Origin: Platanthera guangdongensis
Lineage: Eukaryota; Streptophyta; Magnoliopsida; Asparagales; Orchidaceae
Reading direction: 5' to 3'
Assembly (NCBI GenBank): GCA_039583875.1
Contig: CM077150.1
Location: 49,056,261-49,120,260, forward strand
DNA: 64,000 bases
The translations under genes and the position numbers were made by a program. Shown here piece by piece: positions 44,998 through 56,829 of the stretch; positions within the stretch are counted from its first letter, which is position 1, and each line of letters starts with the position of its first letter. The notes under the pieces are model-generated. The model worked only from the letters and a program-made list of their open reading frames with translations. It was not told the DNA's origin and did no database searches.

Positions 44998-47035
44998 AAT
45001 GGGTTCAGGAGAAAACCATAAAGAACTTGGTGCAATGAAATTATCTATTTGCAGGAAGGAGATATTTGGAATATGGAAGGAAAGGGTCAGATTATTTATG
45101 GAAGCATCTGATCCTAGAATCTATATAACAGTTAAGGAAGTACCATATGTTCCAATGGAGATTTCTGTTCTTGATGCCAATCAAAGAATTCTAAAGGATT
45201 TTTCAGATATGACTAAGGATGAGATCATCTTGGCTACAATGGATAAAAGAGCCCAGAATATTATAGTAAGTGTCATTGATGATTCAACATTCCAGAATCT
45301 AATTCACTGAAAAACCTCCAAGGAGATGTGAGACACATTGATTGTCTACATGGAGGGTTCTGAAGAGGTTAGGCAAGATAGAAAGTCTATGCTTAATCAA
45401 GAATATGAGAGTTTCAGACAAGTCAAGTCTGAAATTATAACTGAATGTTATAAGAAGTTCTATAAGATTGTCAATGAACTAATGTCTAATGGAAGAATAT
45501 TCAGTACTTATGAGCTGAATGACAAATTCCTTAGGTCTTTGACTAAGGATTGGGATACTAAGATCTGTGTCATAAGGGAAGTGGCCAGACTGGCTGAGAT
45601 TTCTCCTCCAACACTGTTTGGCAAATTGCTGTCTTATGAGATGCAGCTGTTGGCCAGAAAGGAGGAACAAAAAAATACAAAGGGTTATTATAAATAAAAG
45701 TCAGTGGCTTTCAAGATAGAAGCCACAAGGAAGAATAGGAGACTGTCTCCATCTTTTCCTAAGAGAGATGCAGAAATGATCTCAAAAAATTCAGATAATC
45801 CCAGTTCAGACGGCAGTAATTCTGATGAAGACTTTGCAGCATTCACAAGGCAGTTCCAGAGATTCTTAAAGAAGAAGTAGTGGAAATCTAAGCCTTCCAC
45901 ATCTCAGACCAAGGATGACTATTATCAGAAGAGGAAATCATCAAGAAAGGACAGGAATGGGACAAAGCCTAGCAAGTCAACTACATCCAAGATCATATAC
46001 TATTGCTGCAACAAAGCTGGACATGTTGTGGTTGACTGTCCAGACAAAAGGAAGGAGTCTGCTAATAGAAAGAAGTCTCGGCACAAGAGCAAGAAGGAGA
46101 AATCCTTGGTTGCTGAGAAAGAGAAAAGTTTGACAGATCAATCAACTTCAGAGTCTGAATCTGTGGCTGAGGCATATATTGGTTTTTTTGCAGAAGAAGA
46201 GGATGAGTTCATGCAATTACTAGACTCTATCCATGAGCAGGAAGACCATAAGTGCAAAGTACTGATGGCAGTGTCTGAAGAAGACCAGTGCCAGGATCAG
46301 CCTGGCCCCAGTAAGGTAAAAAGTGTATCTGTAGATTCTGATTACTTTACTGGGTCAGAATCAGATGCATCTCCATCAAGAGATGAAGATGGGTCTGAAT
46401 CTGAAGGAGATATTCATCAGCTGATAGATGAATATGGAGATTTATTGCAGGCACTTAAGAGAAGCAAAAACCTGGCCAAAAATCAGGCTAAGGAAATTGC
46501 ATCTCTTAAGTTGGTTGCATCTGATTCAGAGAAGCTGCTGGATCAAAAGATGAATGAGATTGTCAAATTGAAGAACATAACTGTTATTCAAATGAGAACA
46601 ATCACATCCAAAAATGATCAGATTAAAAGTCTGGAAAACAGACTTCAGAGAGAGAAGGAGATTGTGGCTAGTTTTTCTAATCCAAAATCTATCCTACCCT
46701 TAATAGATGACTTTGTGTCACAAAAGGGTAAGACAGGAATAGGCTTTAAGAAAACTGCATGGGCTGCACAGTCCAATAATAAAGGCAAAGCCCCAGCACA
46801 AAACAAAAGACCTGCTGTAAACAATACTACTAAGATTATACCTAAAAAGAGGTATAATAAGTTTGAGTGCTGGTGCTGTGGCAAGATAGGAAATTATGCT
46901 TTAGATTGTTGGCACAATACCAGTGTCAAGGAGAATAGCAGTCTGCCTGTTAGAAGAGCTGCAGGCAGATTTGTTAAGTTTCAGACTAACTTGAACCAAG
47001 GACCCAAAAGTTATTTGGGTTCTAAGGTTAAGTAA
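44998..47035 (+). pseudogene. SIRE-like gag (nested element)
   Basis: The ATG at 44998 begins MGSGENHKELGAMKLS. Capsid homology continues (IWKERVRLFMEASDPRIY; RILKDFSDMTKDE), then stops near 45308 and 45329. A further open block runs 45338-45697. Zinc knuckle 1 (YYCCNKAGHVVVDC, near 46002) has lost its first Cys to Tyr. Knuckle 2 (CWCCGKIGNYALDC, near 46870) has Asn in place of His. The long acidic, coiled-coil-like block 46028-47035 is intact. Confidence 0.87.
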
Positions 47036-47038
47036 TTT

Positions 47039-48745
47039 TTGTTGCAGGTGAGTCCAAGTTACCATGCCCCTATATGGTACTTGGATAGTGGATGTTTCAG
47101 ACACATGACTGGAACAAGGGGATTGCTGAAGGACTACTCACCTATGATAAATGGGCCTAAAGTAATCTTTGGTGGTTCTGAAAAGGGAATCATCAAAGGT
47201 TTTGGTAATATTTCTAACCACTCAATTACAATCACTCAAGTGGCCTATGTAAAGGGTTTGAAACATAACCTAATAAGCATAAGCCAGCCGAGTGATATAG
47301 GATATGACATTTCATTTGTCAAGCATGGGTGTCATTTCAAGAGGTCAAGTGATCAAAAAGTCATATTGACTGGTTATAGGAAAAGAAATGTATACTGCCT
47401 AAATTTTGAGTGTGAGAATTAAAATTCTGCTATCTGTCTTGTGGCTGATGAGTAAGCCTCTCATTGTGTCAAATGGCACAAGAGGCTAGCCCATCTTAAC
47501 TACAAGACAATTGACCAACTCTTTAGTAAATATTTAGTGAGGAATGGTCCTCAAGTTAAGTGTTATAAGGATGGAATATGTTCAGCTTGTCAAAAAGGCA
47601 AGCAGACTAGATCCTCCTTTCATAGCCTAGAAACCAAACACTCAGTAAGGTGCTTATACCTCTTGCATATGGACTTATTTGGTCCTATGACAGTTCTGAG
47701 CCTAGGTAGGAAGGTCTATACTTTTGTGGTTGTAGATGACTATTGTAGATTCTCATGGGTATTCTTTCTGAGACAGAAATCTGAAACCCCAAAGGTCTTC
47801 TACAATTTTGTCAAACAAATTTAGAATGAATTAGATAGTTCAATGGTCAAAATTAGTAGTGACCATGGAACTGAATTCCAATCTGAAAGTATGACAAGGC
47901 TGTGTGAAGAATTTGGGATTCTTCAGGAATTCTCCTCACCTATAACACATCAGCAAAATGGCATTGCTGAGAGAAAGAATGGGACATCGATTGAGGCTGG
48001 AAGAACACTATTGAGTGATACTTCTCTCCCAGAATATTTTTGGGCTGAGGCAGTAAACACTGCATGCCATGTGCTCAATAGGGCTTCCATCACGAAAAGC
48101 CACAAAAAGTCACCCTATGAGGTTATGAAAGGCAGAAAACCAAATCTATCCTATTTTAGGATCTTTGGTTGCAAATGTTATGTGCTTAACAATGGCAAAT
48201 CTAACCTAACTAAGTTTGCTGTCAAATCCCAATATGGGATATTTGTTGGGTACAGCAACAATAGGAAGGCTTATAGGGTCTACAATTTGGCTACTCAAGT
48301 TGTAGAAGAGTTAGTTCATGTCATCTTTGATGAAACTAGACTTATTAACAGTGAGCTGCCAAGTAGTTCTTATATCTCCACATGTATACAGCAGAAGATG
48401 GACAAGCTTACTATCAGAGAAGTTCCAACTACAAAGCAGGATGAGGAAAATGGAAGTTGTTGTCCAGGGGGAGTACAAGAAACTCAAGATGCTGATGAAG
48501 ACCATGAGGTGCAGCATAATGAAGAGATTGGAGAAGGTCAAACTGTTGATAGATTACCTCTAGCAGTTAGACAGTTGAAGAATCATCCTACACACCAGAT
48601 CATTGGTGATCCAAGACAAGTAGTACAAACAAGGAGCAGGAACTTGAACACAGTTCTTTGCTCTAGCTTCTTATCTCAAGTGGAACCCAAGAGATTTGAA
48701 GAAGCAATACAAGACCCTCACTGGATTGATGCTATGCAGGAGTAG
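47039..48745 (+). pseudogene. SIRE-like protease and integrase (nested element)
   Basis: The protease loop IWYLDSGCFRHMTG near 47070-47110 is intact. The pre-integrase zinc domain follows (CSACQKGKQTR near 47582). The integrase core keeps all three acidic residues: VVDDYCRFSWVFF (near 47730), ISSDHGTEF (near 47853) and QQNGIAERKN (near 47955). Stops at 47420 and 47822 break the frame. The C-terminal region runs to 48745, where a stop precedes RT. This is the best-kept integrase in the window. Confidence 0.92.
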
Positions 48746-50203
48746 TTAAATCAATTCAGAAGGTGCAAGGTCTGGGATTTGGTTCCAAAACCAAAGGGCC
48801 ATAATGTCATACGGACAAAGTGGATTTATAGAAACAAGCTTAATGAGAGTGGGATCATAGTGAAGAATAAGACAAGACTAGTTGCCAAAGGATACAGACA
48901 GGAGGAGGGCATAGACTTTGATCAGACTTTTGCCCCTGTGGCAAGGTTGGAAGCTATCAGGCTACTTCTAGCTTATGCAGCATATCAAGGCTTCAAAGTG
49001 TTCCAGATGGATGTTAAGTCTGCATTCTTAAATGGAGACTTAAAAGAGGAGTGTATGTAGAACAACCCTCAGGTTTTGTTGAACCACTCAATCCTACTTA
49101 TGTCTATAGACTTACGAAATCTTTGTATGGGTTAAAACAAGCTCCAAGGGCTTGGTATGAAACTCTGTCTAATTTCCTCATTGAGAACAAATTCTCAAGG
49201 GGGAAAATAGACAAGACTCTATTCCTTCGAGAATCCAAAGGAAAGATCATCCTAGTCCAAATATATGTTGATGACATAATATTTGGTTCTACTGAAAGTA
49301 ACCTTTGTAGAAAGTTTGCAAAACTTATGCAAGTGAAATTTGAAATGAGCAGTATTGGAGAACTTAAGTTCTTCTTGGGTCTCCAAGTAAGACAGACTGA
49401 TGATGGCTTGTCCATATCCCAGTCTAAGTTCACCCTAGAGTTAATTAAGAAGTATGGTATGCAGTCATCCACTACCATGAGAACTCCAATGGGGCAAGTA
49501 TATCTCTTAGCAAAGATGATGCAGGGAAACCTGTAGATAAAACTTTGTATAGAGGAATAGTTGGCTTCCTCCTATATCTGACTGCTAGTAGACCAAATAT
49601 CATATATGCTACATGTGTCTGTGCAAGGTACCAATCCTGCCCTAAAGAATCTCATCTTACTGTTGTCAAAAGGATTTTGAGATATCTTAAGGGCACCCCT
49701 AATCTAGGCCTTTGGTATCCTAGGAATAGAGATTTTCTACTAATGGGCTATTCAGATGCAGACTTTGCAGGTTGCAAAGTAGATAGGAAAAGCACAACAG
49801 GCACCTGTTAATTTCTAGGAAGATTGGTGTCTTGGAGCTGTAAGAAGCACACCAGTGTGGCAATTTCCACAGCTGAGCCTGAGTATGTTGTTGCTGGAAG
49901 TTGCTGTGCACAACTATTGTGGATATAACATCAGTTAGAAGATTATGGTATTCAGGTAAGTAGAACTCCATTATTATGTGATTCTACTAGTGCTATTTCT
50001 ATTGCTCATAATCTTGTTTCTCATAGTAGAACAAAGCATATAGAAATAAGATACCATTTTCTTAGAGATCATGTAGATAAAGAAGGTATTTCTTTAGAAT
50101 TTGTTAGTAATGATTTACAACTAACTGACATGTTTACTAAGCCTTTATATGAAACTAAATTCAACAATTTCAAAATTGAATTAGGAATGTTGAACATAAA
50201 TTA
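48746..50203 (+). pseudogene. SIRE-like reverse transcriptase and RNase H (nested element)
   Basis: RT homology starts with [13 protein letters not shown] and [15 protein letters not shown] one-base loss near 49050 shifts the frame between KSAFLNGDL and YVEQPSGF. The catalytic box YVDDIIFGS is intact near 49264. A frameshift near 49500 and stops near 49810 and 49927 follow. RNase H keeps YSDADFAGC, the Glu in the AEPEY segment and LLCDSTSAI. The end is at 50201-50203. Confidence 0.92.
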
Positions 50204-50230
50204 GTTTAGCAAATTTGGCTAAGTAAAATT

Positions 50231-50590
50231 ATGTCGACACAAGAAGTTGTCTGTGTCGACACATAATAGTTGGTGTCGACATTACAGGAAAGTGATGTCA
50301 ACACATCTAGAAAATAGGTGTCGACATCCCAGAAAAGTGGTGTCAACACATCTAGAGAATAGGTATTGACTCTTCAAAGAAGTTGTGTCGACACACCCAC
50401 AAGTTATGTCGACACTAATAGTCAACTGATGTCGAGACATTAGAAGTCTGTGTCGACACTTTTCAACAGTGTCAAAACATTAAGAGAATTATGACGTGCC
50501 TTTTCACCTTCATTATTTAGAAAGGTATAAATAGGTCAACAACATAGTCTGTCGACACACTCTCGAGAATAAAACCCTGTGTCGACAAAT
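50231..50590. repeat. GTGTCGACAC dyads in the pol to ORF3 spacer
   Basis: About twelve copies, many decayed (GTGTCAACAC, GTATTGACTC). They lie between the RNase H stop and the ORF3 start. The same motif fills this element's U3. Confidence 0.9.
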
Positions 50591-50625
50591 TCTCTCTTCT
50601 AAATTCAATATTTCTCTCAACCCTA

Positions 50626-53204
50626 ATGGCACCAAAGCTAGAAGATAATGTCAACGAAGGCTATGAGCTGGTATGCAACGCCTTTGATAATGCGGAACCC
50701 AGAATTACAGCAGTAGTAACACTAATTGCTGAAAATGGGTTGGAATATCTGGTATCTGAACCAACAAAGATATGAAAGAAAGAAATTCTGGAATTCTATG
50801 GCGCAACTACTATAGATTCAACTGGACTTAAGATCAAATCTATAGTTCAAGGAGCTAAAGTTAAACTAGCCTTGAAGAGCTTGAGGAAAACTCTTCAACT
50901 TCCAAAAACTCAAGAAGAGGAAGAAGTACCATCAACCAAGACTAGGGAAAGACTTCAGTGGTGTGAATTGGATCCCACCATGAAGATTGGATCTGCAATA
51001 AACAGAAAAGGAATGAATCAACAAGGAAAATTTCTTTCAGAAGTGGTTGGAAAAGTCATTCTCTGCAAGCCAGGGGGCATGATAGGATTTCAGCCTATAT
51101 ATTTAGCCTGATGACTAGGATTATCTACAGACTAAACACAGATTGGTCGGCAGTAATTTTTGAAAAGATGAAGGAAAGTATTAAGAAGTCAAATCTGGGA
51201 AGAATTATGAGTCTGTACTTGGCTAGAAAAATTCCTGAAGTCATGGAACGAACTGCTGGTTCAAAGATCAACCATATGAGGAGAATGGATATCAGGATAA
51301 TATCCAGGTGGGATAGGGTCCTTATTAAGGATATGCCTGATGAAGAGAGACAAGAGATTCCTGAAAAATCTCCTGCATAAGATATTGCAGATAGTGCTCA
51401 GGTGCAGGGAGAGCCTCATCTTGTGGAAGATCCAACCCACTTGGAAAGTGAAATGGCTACACAGATTATTCTTGAGGTAATTCAAGAAGTTAATCAATCA
51501 ATTTTCAATAATGAGGATGAAATACTAACTGAGTCCTTGATTGATGCTGACCAGACCATACAACTAAACAGTCAAGCACAAGATGTTATCATGCAGGATA
51601 CATTTGATGCTGCTAATGCTCCTGAGTTGGTGGTGCCTCAAGTCCCTACTCAACAAGAGTTCACCCTTGAAGAGTTGTTTCTTGATATAGTACAAGCAAG
51701 AACAGAGGGGGAGCAAACTGAATTTGAGGGGGAGAAAGAAGACTTTGAGGGGGAGCAAGTTAACATCAAGGAGGAGCAAGAGACTCAGGGGAAGCAACCT
51801 AGGACTGAACAGGAATTGCCTCATAGTCCTAAGGAAAGAGTTGATATAGTTAGTACCTCAACTTCTGAAGAGGAAGCAGAAATTCAAGCTAAGAAAAGAA
51901 AGCTAATGGTATTCAAAAGAAGAAGCCAGAGCTATAAGAGGGCATTACAAACTGCTCCACAATCTGCCCCAGCTCCTGATTATAGTTCCTTGTTAATCTC
52001 ATTGCAAGTAAAGTTAGATGAACAAAGGATTGCCATGGAGAAATATATGGATGAGACCCATAAAGATCTGCAATTCTCCTTGGCTCGGGATATAAAATCA
52101 ATAAGATTTGAAGTAAATCAAAACAAGAAGGAAATGATAAATTGCTTCCACAAGGGTGGCAATGTTGTTGTCTTTCTTGCAAAACAACAAGAAGGAATAA
52201 AGAATCAAGTTGATGATATGGCTGTTAAACAAGGTTATGTTCTAGAGAATCAACTTAGAATGAATGATAATCTGACAGAATCACATAATGTGATTGTTAC
52301 AGAAATGAAGAATATTGCTACTGCTCCGAATGAAGTAAGGGCTACAGCCAAGGCAGATTTTGATAAGCAATTACAGGAAGGCCTAGCTGCTGTACAAACA
52401 GCTATTGAGCAATCTCAAAAGACCATTTCTGCACAGCTCCTGAAGTTAAAGTCATTCTACAAATATGGTGTTAATTTTCTTGATAAACAAATCAGATTTC
52501 AGAAAGATGACCTCAGGGATCATATTGCAAGAGAAGTCATAAAGGGGGAGAGAGTGTTAGTCAAAGCTGGCTCAGATCATGCTAAATGGATATCTAATAG
52601 CATCAGAGCCACACTTTGATATCCACCCCTCTGTGATGATGATAATGTAGCTGAGTCAGGTGTGCATCATGCTTATTTTGGAGGTGACCTACCTGAAGTT
52701 GCTTACGTCATTTACCCTCCAGCCGATTTTGAAATGATTCACCAAGAAGTACAGTCCATGTATAACCCTCTAGAGGGTGCTAAAAATATTATTATTGAGA
52801 AAGTGGAAATGTTAGGGGCTGACAAAGATGCTCAGAAGGAAGCTCTATTGTCTAAGAAAAAGTTCAGAGAACAGGCTGAGTTGAAGCCTGATTTTGAGCA
52901 GTGGATCCCTACTTCCAGAAATATTATATTGACTGCTTGGAAGGCTGTGAAGGACAGGACCCATGATTGGAGCAAATGGTATACTGAGCAAGAATGGCAA
53001 AAGCATGAAGCTAGACAGGAAGCCATTCTACAATATAGAAGAAAGGAAAAAGCTGGGAAGCTACCTCCTAATGCTCAGGAGCCTGGCAAATACTTCCCTA
53101 AGCCTTTTCATTATTTTGAAAGACAGAGAATAAGGGCTGAAGAACAAAAGAAGAAGGATCTGAAGGGTAAGAAGCCAGCTGAAGATACAGATGCTCCAGT
53201 ATAA
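50626..53204 (+). pseudogene. Third ORF of the nested SIRE-like element
   Basis: The start ATG at 50626 (MAPKLEDNVNEGYELV) follows the dyad spacer. Stops near 50773, 51109, 51378 and 52617 split it into blocks. The block ending at 51111 and the next contain FLSEVVGKVILCK and a Trp-centred segment, alike to the ORF3 core of the other SIRE-like element (12377-13078). 51402-52619 is open for 405 codons: an acidic, Glu/Gln-rich first half, then a coiled-coil-like second half. A basic tail (52662-53204) ends in EEQKKKDLKGKKPAED. Function unknown; I see no env-type signal peptide or transmembrane segment. Confidence 0.65.
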
Positions 53205-53511
53205 GCCAAGATCCAATCAGGCAAAGGCATAGTCATCAAGGAGCCTGAGCAGCCTCGGGATAGATTTACTAGATTTTACAACTTTGTACTCTTTAGTGTT
53301 AAAAAAAAATCTATGTAAACTATTATTAAAGAAACTTTTGAAAGTTGAAACAAAACATGATTAATGCTCATTTTGGTTGCATTATTATTCTGTGATGACT
53401 TTTTATATATGTTTTGTTTGGAAGTTACCATGTCATATAAAGTTTTTGTACATCATAATATGTGTTTGCTATGAATGGTATATATCATTGACTAAGGGTT
53501 ATGACTTCTCT

Positions 53512-53525
53512 AAATAGGGGGAGAT
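53512..53525 (+). other. Polypurine tract of the nested SIRE-like element
   Basis: AAATAGGGGGAGAT, directly before the 3' LTR start TGTTGGGTAC. 53205-53511 between ORF3 and this tract holds no gene. Confidence 0.92.
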
Positions 53526-55241
53526 TGTTGGGTACATTGGAAAATGTGTAAAAGATTTGAAGAAGCCTCAACTTACTCAATGATATGCATCAAGGTGTAT
53601 TTGATGTTGTTTTGAGTTTATATGTGCAGGTTAAGTAAGTGCAGGAATGCAGGAAAAGGTTTCTAAGTCCATTAGTCAACACCAAAAGAAGCTGTGTCGA
53701 CACTTATGAAGGCTTGTGTCGACACTGGAGAAAAGCTGTGTCGACACTTGGAGTTAATTGTGTCGACACTTGGAAAGGCTGTGTCGACACCAGAAGAAAT
53801 TGTGTCGACATACAGAGGCAGTGTCGACACACTGATAAGCTTAGTCGTCATCAACTGTGTCAACACACAGAAGACTTTGTCGACATCAACTGTGTCGACA
53901 TAACAAAGGCAGTGTCGACATACAAAAAAGCTAAGTCGACATCAACTGTGTCGACACACAGATACAGTGTCGACACACAGAAGACTTTGTCGACATCAAC
54001 TGTGTCGACACACAGGACTTGTGTCGACACACAGCATAGTTTTCACAAAGTTAAAGCAAATAAGTGATTGTGTCGACACACAGAATTTGTGTCGACACAT
54101 TCTACAGAAGCTGTGTCGAGATGTAGTGTCAACACCAAAGGAGTTGTGTCGACACCACCAAGTCTTGTGTAGACACTTACTCTACTTATGTCGACACATG
54201 ATGAAGTTCAGTCTCAACACTTTGCTGTCAAAGACAGAGTTTCAAGAAGTGACTGGATGACTTGACAGCTGCCATAATCAACCGGTCTACTGAAGCTGTT
54301 AGTGCTGTCAGAAGTTTGTTAGAAACTGGATCAGCCGATTACCATGGAGAAAGTCTATATAAAGGCATTCTCCTTCAACAAGATGACACTGATACAGATA
54401 TAGAATAAAAAAGTTGGAGAGAGAGAGCTCCATCTATTGAAGTGAAGAAAGGGACTCACATCAAAAAGTTCCTCAAGTGTAGATTCTGAACCAGTCTGCT
54501 AAGAAGGATTCAGATTGAGATTTGAATTTCAAGAAAGAAGCTGATTGAAGATCAACTTCAAAGGAGTTCAACCCTACTGAGTTCAGATTCAAGAAGCTTT
54601 GAAGAAAACTAAGAGTGGTTATTCTCTGGCATCAGATTCTTCCAAGAACTGATCAATAAGCCATCCATCCTTTCTCTCTCTACCAGGGTGGTGGTAAAAT
54701 ATATTGTTAAATCTATTTTCTGTAGGATCATTTTAAGATCTGAGCTGTAAGCCTGATTTATAAAGGCTGAGTTGTAGGATATTTAGATCTCTGAGTGGTA
54801 GGACTTATTGAAGTCTGAGGTAGGGTTGTGAGCCTGAGCTATAGGAGATTGTTATCCTTGATTGTTAGGCCTTATTGAAGGCTGAGGTAGGGCAGATTGT
54901 CTGAGCAGTAGGAGTGTGGACTCACTCTGAGTTGTAGGAGCCTTGTTTGGGTTCTGAGCTGCTGTGAGATCTGCGGATCTGAGGTGAAGGAAAGAAGTTA
55001 GGCCGAATCTAGCACACTGCTAGATAGGCGAAGGAGGAAAGTGGATGTACCCAGACCTTGGGGAACCACTATAAAAATTGTGTGCAATTTGTGATTGTGT
55101 GATTCTGTGAATTCTGTGCTGTGTTAGTTGTTAAATTAGTTGTTTCTTATTAATTAACTGAATAGATATTCTTCCTTAGAAGAAAAACGAATTACACTTA
55201 TTCACCTCCCCCGTCTAGGTGTTTAGGAACTAATTCTTTCA
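53526..55241 (+). repeat. 3' LTR of the nested SIRE-like element
   Basis: 1716 bp, paired with 43215-44919. The GTGTCGACAC cluster at 53694-54200 has the same order of copies, with scattered differences. TATA at 54356-54364. Confidence 0.97.
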
Positions 55242-55246
55242 TTTTG

Positions 55247-56090
55247 TCTCCTACTTCTTTGCAGGTCCTCTGGATGAGCGAGAGCCTGCAAACTTCAATG
55301 AGGCCACTGGAGTCAAGGAGTGGGATGATGCCATGAAGGAGGAGATTGCTGCTCTCAAGAAGAATGAAACCTGGAACCTTGTGCCCAAGGTTGATGGCAT
55401 TACTCCAGTGACTTGCAAGTGGGTGTATAAGTTAAAGAAGAAGGTTGATGGGAGCATTGATAGATACAAAGCTCGCCTGGTTGCTCGAGGATTCTCATAG
55501 CAATATGGAGAAGACTATGAGGAGACATTTAGTCTGGTTGCAAAGATGACTTCTGTTAGAGTTGTGATTGTCTTGGCTACTTGTAAGGGATGGAGGATGT
55601 GGCAGCTTGATGTGAAGAATACTTTTCTTTACGGAGAGATTGATAAGGAAATCTTCATGGATCAGCCACTTGGATTTGTTTCTGAAGTTCATCCAGACTA
55701 TGTTTGCAAGCTCAGGAAGGCTCTCTACGGGTTGAAGCAAGCTCGTAGAGCTTGGTATGGAAAGATAGCAGAGTATCTATAATTCTACGGTTATCTTGCT
55801 TCCAACTCAGATTCTAGCTTGTTTGTCAAGAAGAAGGGGGAGCTTCAAGTCTTGGTCCTGCTGTATGTGGATGACATGATCGTCACAGGGAATTCGGAGG
55901 AGGAAGTAGCTAGGCTCAGGGCTGAGCTGGTTGTACGCTTCGAGATGTAATACGTGGGAGAGCTTCATCACTTTCTCGGTCTTGAAGTGGAGAGGAAGGA
56001 GTGTAGAATTCTCATTTGCCAGAAGGGATATGTTGATCGCATTGTAAGTCGATTTGGCATGGGCTAAGGGAAGAGTTGCTCTACTCCACT
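55247..56090 (+). pseudogene. Ty1/copia reverse transcriptase, resumed after the nested insert
   Basis: This is the 3' part of the pol begun at 41603. It starts GPLDEREPANFNEATGVKEW and goes on with KKNETWNLVPK and KWVYKLKKKVDG. A stop at 55498 lies within the QYGEDYEETF stretch. LDVKNTFLYGEID and YGLKQARRAWY are clear, and the catalytic box LLYVDDMIVTGN near 55862 is intact. Further stops near 55780, 55948 and 56065. Confidence 0.93.
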
Positions 56091-56829
56091 GGATCATGGG
56101 CTTAAGCTTCAACGAGATGAAGGAAGGATTCTTCCTGATCCCCTGGTGTTCAGGGCTCTTGTAGGGAGCTTGATTTACCTGACGATTAAAAGGCCAGACA
56201 TTGCTTATACTATTGGCCGAGTAAGTCGGTTTATAGCTGAACCAAGGAAGTCTCATCTGGTGGCGGCAAAGAACATTCTGAAGTATGTCAAGTCAACTTC
56301 TGATATGGGACTCCTCTATAGTAGAGATGCGAACTTTTCTTTGCTTGGATACACGGATGCTGACTATGGTGGTGACTCAGATGATCGGAGGTCAACTTCG
56401 GGTTATGTGTTCACTTGTGGATCAGCGTGCATTTCGTGGTGTAGCAAGAAACAGGATTCAGTGTCCGTATCTACTACAGAAGTTGAGTATAAGGCTTCGG
56501 CCTTGGCTGCTCGGGAAGCCATCTGGTTGCGGAGGCTTGTAGAGGATGTTCATGAAGAAGTGCAAGGGCCTACTTTACTCCGGAATGACAATGAGAGTGC
56601 TCTCAAACTGGTAAACGATCCAGTATATCACGCAAGGACCAAGCATATTGAGATCGAGCACCACTTCATAAGCGAGAAGGTGTTGGAGGGATCTCTTCTG
56701 ATCGGGCATGTTCGGAGTGAAGATAATCTTGCTGACATGTTCACGAAGCCACTGTCGAAGGTGCCTTTTCGGCGGTTACGTAGCTTGCTGGGCTTGATCA
56801 TCACTTCTCACTTCAAGGGGGAGTGTTGA
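56091..56829 (+). pseudogene. Ty1/copia RNase H (large plus-strand element)
   Basis: Open from 56146 to 56829 (227 codons). Conserved LVGSLIYLTIKRPDIAYT, then the active-site run: GYTDADYGGD (Asp), STTEVEYKA (Glu) and NDNESALKL (Asp). It ends NLADMFTKPLSKVPF. The stop lies 6 bp into the 3' LTR. RNase H itself has no visible lesion, but the RT upstream is broken. Confidence 0.93.
56814..56823 (+). other. Polypurine tract of the large plus-strand copia
   Basis: CAAGGGGGAG, directly before the 3' LTR start TGTTGAAATT. Confidence 0.93.

Larger units (their letters stand above)
43215..55241 (+). mobile_element. SIRE-like Ty1/copia element with third ORF, nested in the large copia
   Basis: LTRs 43215-44919 and 53526-55241 start TGTTGRGTACATT and end AATTCTTTCA. 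Perfect TTTTG duplication at 43210-43214 and 55242-55246, and the outer element's frame continues across the site. PBS at 44922, PPT before 53526. Gag, protease, integrase, RT, RNase H and a third ORF follow in order. LTRs look very similar by eye, so this is the younger of the two nested elements. Confidence 0.97.
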
